Source: a virus. Taken from it: a stretch of 44,509 nt of DNA. Shown one piece after another: positions 16,201 through 23,685 of the stretch. Below the pieces are notes generated by a model that saw nothing but the letters and a program-made list of their open reading frames with translations, was not told the DNA's origin and ran no database searches. How positions within the stretch are numbered: position 1 is the first letter of the stretch; every line of letters begins with the position of its first letter. The position numbers and the translations under genes were made by a program. The DNA lies in IMG/VR virus record IMGVR_UViG_3300043673_000057, positions 1 to 44,509 of that record; one strand, 5' to 3'.

Positions 16201-16612
16201 GCGGTCCGCCGCCGTAGTCGTCGAATGTCTCGCTATAGCTCTGGGTGATGCTGACGCCGATCACGGCGTAGAAGTTGGCGTCGGGGATGGTCCACGGCCC
16301 CGCCCCGGTGAAGGTGTGGGTGACGAAGTTGAGCGGATACTTGCCGTTGTTCACCCAGAACTGCAGCGGGGTGAGAATAGGATTCGTCCCAATCAGGAAC
16401 GTGATGTTCTCGATGTAGCCGGTCGCGCCCTTCTTTGACGCCTTCCCCTTTTTGTCGGAGGGACCCTGGCGGAAGTTGGCGGCCCAGATGGCGAGCAGCG
16501 CCCCAATCGTGCACCCGTAATACGTCGGGATGGCGAGGCCATAAGTAGAGGCCTGCATCATCGAGCCGTACGCGGTCAGCGACTGGCTGCTCTGGTTTTT
16601 TCCAGATTGCAT
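13235..16612 (-). CDS. Tail tip hub protein (J-like)
   Basis: 1125 residues from the ATG at 16612 (GAGG 5 bases upstream); the open frame extends 38 codons further up, but those residues are read from heptad element 9 and are unlikely. The N-terminus has YGLAIPTYYGCTIGALLAIW and the middle a segment (LDILDQASADLTRLQCRAGG then LWGSLAMTSQQTCSEWLKSL) typical of large phage tail-hub proteins. It follows DUF2460, DUF2163 and NlpC/P60 genes, the order seen in gene transfer agents. It should form the central tip that carries the fibre. Confidence 0.85.
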   Translation of the reverse strand: MQSGKNQSSQSLTAYGSMMQASTYGLAIPTYYGCTIGALLAIWAANFRQGPSDKKGKASKKGATGYIENITFLIGTNPILTPLQFWVNNGKYPLNFVTHTFTGAGPWTIPDANFYAVIGVSITQSYSETFDDYGGGPQTVSGNFEVPLWNELIAGPDPTGNSAYKNWPYCYRWQPSYGATVQCDASDVFTGATVTVYYAQLSSATLPDTPISKLRMHFEAELGVGDEYDGNVQGTSTPLSTQQIEYPWYAGCGSASMDLGSGGAIPSITPEVLSKFGLYPRGDCDFVDIMEDILKSGMMQSAIGGALGYGPIQTGVGLYDLPGCVQQKCATRAATGSGAILYNMPTTAGNFLVVAATGGSGTLGISDSGGNTWTAVFGSGLGYQVWHAKALGGASTVTVTGQSAGWGTTLLEVAGLDTFDNGVTGTTASLSITTSNAAGYPGFLLAIPIYTTGSVPNPLIPKWDNLTPPNIYGNSPSAHHLVQERRIANPGTYTITEPTTPAAMCLLAFKCVQPPTYPKPLLDILDQASADLTRLQCRAGGLWGSLAMTSQQTCSEWLKSLVQAANCAPVWSGFRLKLIPRSEASAVGNGAVYLSPTASGPVANLDAANGDFIGDTPITVVRKARTDLSTVVQMQHLNRSSDYAQIVTTVADEASIALYGVRKADPVVNNAVQDVAVAMPLLRIMVRRKNYIENVCYQFKLNARYGALEAMDLVTVTDREQGILQVPVRLTSVEEDDQFALTCEAEPFVYGLSAPQTLAVTSPAPYRPSPSASAGDVNPPVIFEPVPRQYAAQNQQQLWLAVSCPSLLYGGCQVMISTDGGLSYNSAGDPIMGNGTTGETVGTWAAAASPDTTNDLAVDLTECLGVLASFQTSDEDNFVYPCYVAGTSTPIPYELMTYAVATMTAANKYTLKATGTGHHLDRGVFGAPVLNTGAAHASGSRFAFLSPDGTGILKMVMDPLWIGKTLYFKFLSFNTFGGGLQQLADVVAYPYTPTGGSGGVNPGGLPVPTAYTNNPAIALTQPTSTTIHVAAVAVTFGAATVNYAARTLTITAPSTPTWYYVTIADPTQAGESGSPTLTATASTATTLVGVQGDTYMGAILALPAGGAVSELAGGWPSPQTVQVGA

Positions 16613-16626
16613 AAGTGCCTCAAAAA

Positions 16627-16658
16627 CAGGGAAGAGGGAAGAGGGTATAGGGAAGAGA
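16627..16658 (+). repeat. Heptad G4 element, copy 9 (inverted pair)
   Basis: C-(AGGGNNN)x4-AGA on plus; arm of an inverted pair with copy 10, in the junction between the NlpC/P60 and hub genes. Confidence 0.9.
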
Positions 16659-16681
16659 TGGCAAAAAAGCGAGGAGGTAGA

Positions 16682-16717
16682 GTTTTCTCTTCCCTCTTCC
16701 CTTATCCCTCTTCCCTT
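16682..16717 (-). repeat. Heptad G4 element, copy 10 (inverted pair)
   Basis: Four heptads on minus. The NlpC/P60 gene ends inside it (stop at 16702-16704), so its last residues TREEG come from the element. Confidence 0.9.
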
Positions 16718-17163
16718 GTTTTCCATGGGGAAAAGATTGCCATCTCGCGGTGCGAGGTCAGCGGATGCAGCGCCGGCCGGGTCTCAAAGACGCCTTTGTC
16801 GAAAGCGTGAATCGCCTTCGGCCACGCCGTAACGATGGAGCCGTGGTTGTAGACCTTGCTGCCGGCGACGCGGTAGATTGCGATGTCGCCGGGTTCTGCG
16901 GGAGGCGTGCCCAGGCATCGGCCCTCCCAGGTGCAGGTGGCGTATTTGCTCAGCTGGTCGAAATATTCTTCGACGGCCGTGTTGCAGAACCAGTCCTGCG
17001 AATACACCGGAAGATCGAACACCGTCGCCAGGCCCAGCGCGATCAGGTGAGCCTCGATCAGCGTCTGGCAGTCCACTCCTGCCCCCAGGATGCGCGCACC
17101 CTTGACATACGGTGTGCCCTTCCACAAGCTGGCGGCGGCGACGGCTTCGGAGCGTGTGATCAT
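16702..17163 (-). CDS. NlpC/P60 tail-tip peptidase
   Basis: A 153-residue cysteine peptidase of the NlpC/P60 fold: nucleophile C32 in GAGVDCQTLI, base H107 in VYNHGSIVTAW, with H119 as a possible third residue. In tails of this type the enzyme sits at the tip and cuts murein cross-bridges during DNA entry. It overlaps the DUF2163 gene by 4 bases and has its C-terminus supplied by a heptad element. Confidence 0.85.
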   Translation of the reverse strand: MITRSEAVAAASLWKGTPYVKGARILGAGVDCQTLIEAHLIALGLATVFDLPVYSQDWFCNTAVEEYFDQLSKYATCTWEGRCLGTPPAEPGDIAIYRVAGSKVYNHGSIVTAWPKAIHAFDKGVFETRPALHPLTSHREMAIFSPWKTREEG

Positions 17164-18080
17164 ATCGCGCTCTGCGAACTCGGCACATAGGGGAAGCCGA
17201 AGTAGTCCCCATCCGCCTGGTTTACGGGATTCTTGCCGCTGATGTAGAACGTGTCGACGCCGGGCGTCGGAGCCCAGGGCAGCGCCGAGAAGAGGTTGAG
17301 CTGGGTATGGTGGTTGCCGTGTCCATCGATAAAGGTGCTGTTGGCCCCGATGATGCTGTACTGACCCTGCAGCGTGCCTCCCCCGTTGAAGACCACATAG
17401 CCATCGTCCAGCGCTCCGTCGGAGTAGATGCCGAATGCGCTGGGCGACGTCTGATCGCAGATCAGCAGATTCGGCGTGCTGCCGGCGAAGACGGCGAACT
17501 GTGGGATGGCCGAGGAGCCCGGAGGGACTGTACCTCCGGTATAGCTTGCCGTGGGGTTGGTGACCTCAATGACGCCCGACGGAACCTTCTGATCGATCAC
17601 ATACAGGTAGCTGTTGACGGAGAACTGAATCGCCGCGGTGGTCGGGGTCACCTGACCGATGTAGCCGCCAAAGAGTTCAAACGCTCCCAGGGTGTTCGCG
17701 TCGCCGTGCGTGGGCATCACGCAGCGCCACACCCGCACCCGCTTGTTGTCGAAGTACCCCATCCGTGCCAGCTGGTAGGGGCTGGCCGTCGCGATCGAGG
17801 TAGTGATGACCTTGTTCAGCGGCGACCATGCCAAGTCCAGCGTGGGGATCTCAAGCCCAATCTTCGACTCGACCGTACCCCGGGTGATGACCGTGGTCAG
17901 AAACGTTCCCCATGCAGACCACAGCAGCGGCGATTCGTAGTCGGTCAGCCACAGCGCGGCGGGGTCGTCGGCCTCGCCGATCAGATACAGGTTCGCCAGG
18001 CGCAGGTCATGGTTCGCAGCGATGTAGGCCAGATACGCCGCCGTGGTGTCCTGCCCGTTGCCGCCGGTAAGTTTTTTCAT
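17160..18080 (-). CDS. DUF2163 tail protein
   Basis: A 306-residue protein matching the DUF2163 / BR0599 layout: an N-terminal domain (LYLIGEADDPAALWLTDYES) and a C-terminal GDYFGFPYVPSSQS, comparable to the FxGFPxxPG signature of the family. In gene transfer agents and related phages it joins the distal tail to the hub. ATG at 18080 after GGGGCTTT. A terminator and an RNA-like element separate it from the DUF2460 gene upstream. Confidence 0.8.
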   Translation of the reverse strand: MKKLTGGNGQDTTAAYLAYIAANHDLRLANLYLIGEADDPAALWLTDYESPLLWSAWGTFLTTVITRGTVESKIGLEIPTLDLAWSPLNKVITTSIATASPYQLARMGYFDNKRVRVWRCVMPTHGDANTLGAFELFGGYIGQVTPTTAAIQFSVNSYLYVIDQKVPSGVIEVTNPTASYTGGTVPPGSSAIPQFAVFAGSTPNLLICDQTSPSAFGIYSDGALDDGYVVFNGGGTLQGQYSIIGANSTFIDGHGNHHTQLNLFSALPWAPTPGVDTFYISGKNPVNQADGDYFGFPYVPSSQSAI

Positions 18081-18092
18081 AAAGCCCCAAGT

Positions 18093-18129
18093 GCAGGGAA
18101 GAGGGATAAGGGAAGAGGGAAGAGAAAAC
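18093..18129 (+). repeat. Heptad G4 element, copy 11
   Basis: GC-(AGGGNNN)x4-AGAAAAC on plus, just upstream of the DUF2163 start and next to a minus-strand terminator. Confidence 0.9.
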
Positions 18130-18130
18130 T

Positions 18131-18151
18131 AAAAAAGCCCCGCGCGGCTGT
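18131..18151 (-). terminator. Rho-independent terminator (minus)
   Basis: On the minus strand AGCC-GCGCGG-GGCT is followed by TTTTT. The stem is only four pairs but very GC-rich. It would stop or weaken transcription between DUF2460 and DUF2163. Confidence 0.5.
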
Positions 18152-18164
18152 CTTCCCGGCCCTA

Positions 18165-18282
18165 TAATGAGCAGCGGGGGTCAGGGAAGCGCCTGGGCTT
18201 GAGATATTGTCGATTTAGTGGTGCACCACGCTTCGATGATTCAAGGGCAATTTACGGTGGTTCGAATCCACTCCCCCACGCC
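18165..18282 (+). ncRNA. tRNA-like RNA with promoter-like TATAAT
   Basis: TATAAT at about 18163-18168 lies upstream of GCGGGGG (18174-18180). At the 3' end GGTGG-TTCGAAT-CCACT is a perfect tRNA T arm, followed by CCCCCAC-G, which pairs with GCGGGGG at six of seven positions. Between them a CAGG/CCTG D-like stem and a CTTGA/TCAAG stem enclose a 38-base loop with the palindrome GTGGTGCACCAC. At about 107 bases with no standard anticodon arm it is not an ordinary tRNA. It could be a tRNA carrying an insertion, a tRNA-mimic RNA, or an att remnant. Confidence 0.4.
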
Positions 18283-18295
18283 CTCTCTTCCCTGT
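18283..18295 (-). repeat. Truncated heptad element, copy 12
   Basis: Only about 1.5 heptads with the usual terminal CCCTGT, next to the tRNA-like 3' end. Probably a decayed copy. Confidence 0.5.
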
Positions 18296-18296
18296 C

Positions 18297-19625
18297 CTAC
18301 ACCAGCACCGGCCGCGCCGACTTCAGTGTGAGATAGGTACTGGTGCCGGCCTCGCCGCCGCCCGCCGTCCAGAACTGCGCGAGAAACTGCGAGAAGCCCT
18401 GTTTGTCTTCGGCAAAGCGCACGCGGAAGTAGAAGTAGAAGTTTGCCGTCACCGGGCCGGTCGGCGTATGCAGCCACTTCAGGTAAAGCCCCATGAACGA
18501 ATATCCCGGCAACGCGAGGCCAGGGCCGAGCAGCAGATAGTCCGTCCCGGCCGTCTGCAACACGCCATTGTCGTAGACCTCGATCGGCGAGACGATGGCT
18601 GCGGCTGCAGTGCCCGTCGCAGTGCCCTGCGCGCCGGTTGGTCCTGTAAAGATCACCGCATTCGGTAGCGCCCACGCCAGTCCTTGTCCTGCCGGCACGG
18701 CAAACGGTGCGGCGATCTGGGTGTCCGTGGTGGGCGTGGCGCTGGTGTAGTAAATGGCATAGCCGACAGCAGTGACGGTCGCTTCGTCGGTCAGGGTCGG
18801 CCCAAGAAAGAGCGAGCATGCCGTCTCTACCCCGATCCCCTGACCCGCGAGCGCGGAGAGCGATGTGCCTATGCTTGGCCCGTAAAAGAGCGTGCTGGAG
18901 AAGCTGCTGTTGTCGGGGTTGGAGGGCGACGTGAAGGTGCCTCCTACCGTCGGCGGCCCGGTCATCGCCGGCGTGCCGGAGCGCCACGCAATGGTGGTGA
19001 TGGCGGCGAAGACAGCGCTCCCCACGAAGACTGGGTAGATTCCCTGGATGACAGCGTCGGAGGGCAGCGGACGCGCGATGGAGGTCATCGCAAAGTTGCT
19101 CCACACAATCGATTCCGTGCCGAAGGCAAGCGGACGGCTTTCGTTCCATGTCACCGCGCCGGTGGCGTTGTTCCATCCGGTGATGATGACGCTCTGCAGG
19201 TCGGTGATGTCTTCCAGGAACTGGCCGCCCATGTTGCGCTGAACCGGCGAGTACGACGTCCCGGCACCATCGTTAACCACGGAGAGCTGCGCCATGGGAG
19301 TGTTCGGCACCCCCGCGATCACGCCCGGCCCGACAAAGTCGTCCGTGGGATCGTCGAAGAGGAAGCTGTTGGCCTTGCCGCCGCACGCCAGCAGAAACCC
19401 CTGCAGCAGACGGTAGTCGGTGACGCGGGCCTGTCCGCGCGCAGCTCCCGGCTCGTCGAACAGAAACTCGTAGGTCAGCTCCCAGTTCCACACCGGATTG
19501 TAGGTCTGCGCGACCGTGGTCTCCGCCAGGTTGGTGGCCTTCTGCGCGACGGTGTTGAACTCCGAGGTCTTATCCACCGGATAGCTCAACCCGCGCACAT
19601 TCGATGGAAACACTGCCAAAGTCAT
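18297..19625 (-). CDS. DUF2460-like distal tail protein
   Basis: A 442-residue protein. The N-terminal third fits DUF2460: FPSNVRGLSYPVDKTSEFNT, NWELTYEFLF, then DYRLLQGFLLACGGKANSFL and FDDPTDDF. The middle and C-terminus are expanded compared with the usual 200-250 residues and hold a Gly/Thr/Ala-rich beta region that may be an inserted surface domain. The family forms part of the distal tail. It follows the tape measure in the operon but is separated from it by a plus-strand cargo gene. Confidence 0.75.
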   Translation of the reverse strand: MTLAVFPSNVRGLSYPVDKTSEFNTVAQKATNLAETTVAQTYNPVWNWELTYEFLFDEPGAARGQARVTDYRLLQGFLLACGGKANSFLFDDPTDDFVGPGVIAGVPNTPMAQLSVVNDGAGTSYSPVQRNMGGQFLEDITDLQSVIITGWNNATGAVTWNESRPLAFGTESIVWSNFAMTSIARPLPSDAVIQGIYPVFVGSAVFAAITTIAWRSGTPAMTGPPTVGGTFTSPSNPDNSSFSSTLFYGPSIGTSLSALAGQGIGVETACSLFLGPTLTDEATVTAVGYAIYYTSATPTTDTQIAAPFAVPAGQGLAWALPNAVIFTGPTGAQGTATGTAAAAIVSPIEVYDNGVLQTAGTDYLLLGPGLALPGYSFMGLYLKWLHTPTGPVTANFYFYFRVRFAEDKQGFSQFLAQFWTAGGGEAGTSTYLTLKSARPVLV

Positions 19626-19641
19626 AAAAGCCTCTGAAAAA

Positions 19642-19666
19642 CAGGGAAGAGGGAAAAGGGAGTAGA
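19642..19666 (+). repeat. Heptad G4 element, copy 13
   Basis: C-(AGGGNNN)x3-AGA on plus, the only untruncated copy with three heptads. It lies upstream of the DUF2460 start and of the plus-strand cargo promoter. Confidence 0.8.
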
Positions 19667-19684
19667 CGGCACTCCTTTATTTAC

Positions 19685-19739
19685 TTGACACATTAGTGTA
19701 ATGTGCTAACCTTCTCCTGCATTACACATTACAGTAATG
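19685..19739 (+). promoter_or_regulatory. Promoter with two palindromic operators
   Basis: TTGACA (19685-19690) and TAACCT (19707-19712) with a 16-base spacer. The spacer holds a perfect 17-base palindrome, CACATTA-GTG-TAATGTG (19689-19705). A second palindrome, CATTAC-A-GTAATG (19727-19739), lies 36 bases further on, centre to centre, sharing the CATTA/TAATG half-site. This arrangement predicts tight repression of the cargo gene at 19757. Confidence 0.7.
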
Positions 19740-19756
19740 CGCATAAGGAGACTCCA

Positions 19757-20044
19757 ATGCTTGCAACCATCGTCCACGCCGCCATCGTCCACATCATCTA
19801 CACCTACATCGTCTTCGCGATCGTGCTTTGCGGCGTCGCCTGCCACGCCCTGGGAAGGAAGAACCCCTTGAGCACCTACACCGACGAAGAAATCTTCAAG
19901 GAAGCTGGCCGCCGCCAGCGCGCCAGGGTGAAGTCGCCACCCCGCGCCAAGGTGATGCGCCTTTGCCCCAAAGGCTGTGGCAAACAGTTCGGCGCCCGCG
20001 AGATGCGCGTGCACACTCCGAAGTGCAAAGGAAAGGGAGAGTAG
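19757..20044 (+). CDS. Membrane-anchored zinc-finger protein (cargo gene)
   Basis: A 95-residue protein on the strand opposite the tail operon. Residues 1-31 form one membrane helix (MLATIVHAAIVHIIYTYIVF then AIVLCGV). The C-terminus carries C70-PKG-C74, H86 and C90, a CCHC zinc finger, in a basic context, so the finger would face the cytoplasm. The ATG at 19757 has AAGGAG at good spacing. It has its own promoter with operators, so it is probably expressed apart from the lytic tail genes. Function unknown; a membrane-tethered adaptor or exclusion protein is a guess. Confidence 0.75.
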   Translation: MLATIVHAAIVHIIYTYIVFAIVLCGVACHALGRKNPLSTYTDEEIFKEAGRRQRARVKSPPRAKVMRLCPKGCGKQFGAREMRVHTPKCKGKGE

Positions 20045-20080
20045 TTTTCTCTTCCCTCTTCCCTTATCCCTCTTCCCTGT
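20044..20080 (-). repeat. Heptad G4 element, copy 14
   Basis: Four heptads on minus, filling the gap between convergent genes 19757-20044 and 20083-22968, so its position is terminator-like. Confidence 0.9.
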
Positions 20081-20082
20081 AG

Positions 20083-22968
20083 TTAGTAGCTGAGCTTTCC
20101 GCGCCGATGCGCCATCTGCATCCCCGCCACCAGGTCGCGCGACGACGCCGACTTGTTCCCCCCAAAGTTCTGGTTGATGGTGGCATTCATCGTCCGCGCG
20201 CCACCGCCGCTGCCATTGTTATTGTTGTTCACCATGCGCTCGAAGTTGTTGGTTTGCGAGGTGGTCAGCACGCGCTCTCCGGAGTGCGCCAGGATCGGCA
20301 CTGCCATCCCGGGCGAGCCGCCCACCACGCCGCCCTGCTCGAACGCGGCCAGCGCCATCACGCCCGCGTAGGTGGCGGCTGCGGCGATCGCACCCAGCTC
20401 CGGGCCGATGATGGGAATGTCCGCCATCGCGCTCCACGCCTTGCCCGCCGCGACCGCCGCCGCATGGTTCATCTGCTTCAGCGCGGAGAGCAGGCTAATC
20501 GAGTCCGACTGCGCCGCGCCCGCCGCATCGACAGCCACACCCGCCTGCACCGCCGTCGCATGGGTCAACTGCATCTTCAGCCACATCTCGGCGTGCTTCA
20601 CCAGCATCTGCTCGAAGTTCTGGGCCAGGCCCTGCACGATCTTGACGCCCATCTGGGCGAAGTCGCGCGAGATATTCCTGTTTCCGGCAATCAGATCGTT
20701 CTGCACCTTCAGCCAGCCCTGGTTGATCTTGTCGAAGGCCTTCAGATACGGCTGGGTGATCGCGGCATTGATGGCAGCCGTGTCCTTCGCCGCGCTCTGC
20801 TGTCCCTGCCCCTGCAGTTGGGTGATCTGGTTCTGCACGCCCTGCGACTGCGTCGCCTTCTGCACCGGCGACAGGTTCTCATCCTTGGCGATGCGCTCGA
20901 GTTCGACCTCCAGCTCCTTCAGCCGGGCAGTGTACTCCGCCGTATGGATGGCGGCGATGCGTTTGGCCGCGCCCAGCTTCGAGATCGTTCCTTCCGCCTC
21001 CGCCGCGGCAATCTTCGCCATCTGCATATTCGCCGCGTTCGTGGCCTCGAGCGCCGCACCGCGCGCCACCTCTTCGTGGTACTGCCGCCAGCGCTCGCCC
21101 GTCTGCAATAGGTCCTCAGCGATATTCTTGCTCCACGCCGCCATGGCGCGCTGCCCTTCCAGCAGGTCCTTCTGACCCTCATCCTGCTGCGGCTTTTTGT
21201 CGCCGGTCAGCGAGTCCATCGCCCCAACGGGATCGCCGCTCTTGAACTGCGCGATGGCCGATCCGGCCTTCTTCGCGCCCTGCTGATCGAGCTGGCCCAG
21301 CTTCTCCGTCAACTGCCGGTACTGCTCCGTGCCTTTGGCGAACTCGCCGATGCGCGCGGCCCAGAAGTCGTGCTCTTCCTTCAGAGTGAGCTTATGCGCC
21401 TGCTGCAGCTCGGCATACTCCGTCTCCATCGCGTGCAGACGATCTTCGGCGGCATGGTCTTTCTTGCTGGCTCCGCCGCCGCTGCCCAGTCCATCGCCCG
21501 GCCCGTCGTCGCCCGCCTCAAGCTTCGCGCCCAGTTTGGGCGGCGCCTTGAACCGCGAGAGCGCCTCGTTCCACGCATCCTTCACATCGGTAAAGCCCGA
21601 CTTGAAGGTGTCGACAAAGCCGTTCTTCAGCTTCTCTGCATCCTCCTTGGCCGCGCCAAAGTCCATGCGCCCTACGTCGAAGGCCAGCTTCGCCCCGGTG
21701 GCGATGGAGAGCCCGATAGCCTGCACCGTGCGCACGATGGCCTCGCCCGCGGTGAAAATGATCGCAGCGGCTACCTCGAAGTCCCCGGCGATCCCAGCGA
21801 TCAGGTCGCCCGCGTGCTCCAGCACCGGCATCATCACGCTCTTCGACTCAGCGGACAGGTCCGCCATATCCTTGGTCCAGCGCCGTGCGGCGTCCGCGCT
21901 CTCGTCGGTGACCCCGGTCAGCTTCGCCGCCTGCTTGATATTCTCTTCGAGCGCCGAGCCCTGCTCGCGGAGAATGGGAATCAGCGCCTGGCCGCCCCGG
22001 CCAAACAGCGCCGTCGCCACCGCAGCCTGCACGGCGTGGTTGGTATGCTGCTCGAAGCCCTGAGCGATACGCTCGAGCATCTGCTCGGCGTTGAGGCTCT
22101 TCACCTCCTTCACGGAGATCCCGATTGCAGCAAAGGCAGCGAGCAGAGGCTTGCTTCCCCCAGCCGCCAGAGCCTGCGCCTTCTCCATCTTTACCAGGCC
22201 GAGCGCGATGGGCTCAAACTCCCCACCCATCTCGCGCACGATCAACTGCAGTCCGGAGAGCGAGGAGACGCTGATGCCCGTCTTGGCGCTGAGGTGGTCG
22301 AGCTCGACGTTCATCTTGGCCAGCTCGTCGAGAAAATGCGCCGCGAACCCAACGCCAATCGCTGCGCCCAGCAAACCGCCCAGCGCCGCGAAGCCGCCGC
22401 CGATCCCCGCTTCGGAGAGCTTCGCAGCCTCGGCCATCTCGACGAACTTCTCCTGGACCTCGCCAGCTGCTTCCTTCACTGAAAGCGCGATCCTCTGCAT
22501 GGAAGCGACCCACACATTCGAGGAGAGCCTCGCGGCCAGTGCCGCCTCCTCGGCTGCGGCTGCGGTCTCCTTGTGGGCGACGGCAATCTCGGCATCGAGC
22601 GCCACCACCTTTTCGCTGGCAGCGGCATAAAGCGCGGTGGCTGTGGCCGCATTGAACTGCTCGTTATTCATCAGCCGGATCGAGGTGCGCACCTCGGTGT
22701 TGGCGGCGATGCGCATCTTGACGAGCTGCGCCTCCTTCAGCGCCTGCTCGCTCAGCCCGGCCACAGCCGCCTTGGTATCGGCGCTGATGCTGATAAACGC
22801 ACGATTGGCAGAGACAGCCGCAGCCTGAGCCTTGGTGCTCAGCTCCTGGAAGGAGACGCCCATGCCCTGCGTTGCCGACTGCACCGCCTCGGCGGACGTG
22901 GCCATCCCCTCCTGCAACTGGTCGGTGGAGACGATTGCGCCAATTTTTACGACTGCGTCTTCAGACAT
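20083..22968 (-). CDS. Tail tape measure protein
   Basis: A 961-residue helical protein, the longest helical product in the tail operon, directly after the frameshifted chaperone genes. Long Ala/Glu/Lys/Gln coiled-coil segments (residues about 30-200 and 490-720) flank hydrophobic regions (GGFAALGGLLGAAIGVGFAA near 200; AAATYAGVMALAAFEQGGVV near 890). The FEQGGVVGG...PILAHSGERVL segment near the C-terminus is common in tape measures. It sets tail length and is ejected with DNA. Confidence 0.93.
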   Translation of the reverse strand: MSEDAVVKIGAIVSTDQLQEGMATSAEAVQSATQGMGVSFQELSTKAQAAAVSANRAFISISADTKAAVAGLSEQALKEAQLVKMRIAANTEVRTSIRLMNNEQFNAATATALYAAASEKVVALDAEIAVAHKETAAAAEEAALAARLSSNVWVASMQRIALSVKEAAGEVQEKFVEMAEAAKLSEAGIGGGFAALGGLLGAAIGVGFAAHFLDELAKMNVELDHLSAKTGISVSSLSGLQLIVREMGGEFEPIALGLVKMEKAQALAAGGSKPLLAAFAAIGISVKEVKSLNAEQMLERIAQGFEQHTNHAVQAAVATALFGRGGQALIPILREQGSALEENIKQAAKLTGVTDESADAARRWTKDMADLSAESKSVMMPVLEHAGDLIAGIAGDFEVAAAIIFTAGEAIVRTVQAIGLSIATGAKLAFDVGRMDFGAAKEDAEKLKNGFVDTFKSGFTDVKDAWNEALSRFKAPPKLGAKLEAGDDGPGDGLGSGGGASKKDHAAEDRLHAMETEYAELQQAHKLTLKEEHDFWAARIGEFAKGTEQYRQLTEKLGQLDQQGAKKAGSAIAQFKSGDPVGAMDSLTGDKKPQQDEGQKDLLEGQRAMAAWSKNIAEDLLQTGERWRQYHEEVARGAALEATNAANMQMAKIAAAEAEGTISKLGAAKRIAAIHTAEYTARLKELEVELERIAKDENLSPVQKATQSQGVQNQITQLQGQGQQSAAKDTAAINAAITQPYLKAFDKINQGWLKVQNDLIAGNRNISRDFAQMGVKIVQGLAQNFEQMLVKHAEMWLKMQLTHATAVQAGVAVDAAGAAQSDSISLLSALKQMNHAAAVAAGKAWSAMADIPIIGPELGAIAAAATYAGVMALAAFEQGGVVGGSPGMAVPILAHSGERVLTTSQTNNFERMVNNNNNGSGGGARTMNATINQNFGGNKSASSRDLVAGMQMAHRRGKLSY

Positions 22969-23316
22969 TTGGTTTGCCTTTTTTGGCGGCCATTTCGAGT
23001 TGCTGCTGGTTCCACGCGATCAACTCGCGCAGGTGAGGAGTCAGCGGAGCCGTCGGCATACTCACCCGCATCTGGCGGCTTTGCTCCTGCATGGCCTCCT
23101 CGGTGAGGACGACAGCCTTCTTCGCCTTCGGCTTCATGTGCACCGCCGAGAGAATCACATAGGCGGGCGGATACTCCTGCAGGTGCTCGAGGAAGTCGAA
23201 GACATCGCAGGCGGGCTGCTCCCCGCACTCTGCGAACGTCCAGCCGGCGTTACGGATCAGCGTGCCATACACCCAGCGCCAATCTATTTCGCCGGCAGCG
23301 CTTCCCCCGTTTTTGC
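22961..23316 (-). CDS. Tail assembly chaperone, frameshift extension (gpT-like)
   Basis: An open frame of about 118 codons in the -1 frame relative to the chaperone upstream, with no start codon or ribosome-binding site of its own at a sensible place. It encodes a helical, basic C-terminal domain (IDWRWVYGTLIRNAGWTFAE ... NQQQLEMAAKKGKPNV) and overlaps the tape-measure start. In most long-tailed phages this domain is made only as a fusion through programmed frameshifting and guides tape-measure assembly. Confidence 0.85.
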
Positions 23317-23631
23317 CGTCTTGAAGCCGGACTGGCTCTGCACAATGACCAGCACCTCGGAGAAGTTGCCGATGTCCAGCCACTCCCACAGGTTCTCATC
23401 CGTCACATCCGGATAGTTGCGCCGGATGGCTTTGCCGATGATGGGGACGTAGGCCTTGAAGGTGTCCACGATGGTCTTGGCGGAGTCTTCCACACTGCCC
23501 TCGAAGGCCGTGGCCGCGCCTGCGATGTGGGCGTAGTTCTCCTCCACCTGCTTGAGCGAAAGCGACGGGATGATGTACTCCCTGCTATTCATGAAGAACG
23601 GGACGCCCTTATATTTCACTTCCTCTGCCAT
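23284..23631 (-). CDS. Tail assembly chaperone (gpG-like)
   Basis: A 115-residue protein starting MAEEVKYKGVPFFMN at the ATG at 23631, with GGAGG at good spacing; the longer open frame overlaps the upstream plus-strand gene and is rejected. Helical, with the TDENLWEWLDIGNFSEVLVI segment typical of this class. Its last codons contain the slip site (23304-23316), so a minority of ribosomes should continue in the -1 frame to 22961. Confidence 0.85.
   Translation of the reverse strand: MAEEVKYKGVPFFMNSREYIIPSLSLKQVEENYAHIAGAATAFEGSVEDSAKTIVDTFKAYVPIIGKAIRRNYPDVTDENLWEWLDIGNFSEVLVIVQSQSGFKTAKTGEALPAK
23304..23316 (-). promoter_or_regulatory. Programmed -1 frameshift site
   Basis: In the minus strand the zero frame reads GCA AAA ACG GGG GAA. 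Both AAAAA and GGGGG runs allow a one-base backward slip (AAA to AAA, or GGG to GGG), giving Lys-Asn-Gly-Gly in the extension frame. The site lies about 8 codons before the zero-frame stop at 23284. Confidence 0.75.
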
Positions 23632-23685
23632 GAATCCTCCGAAACGGGTATAGAATTCTGAAACTTGCAAAAACGAGGTGTCGCC

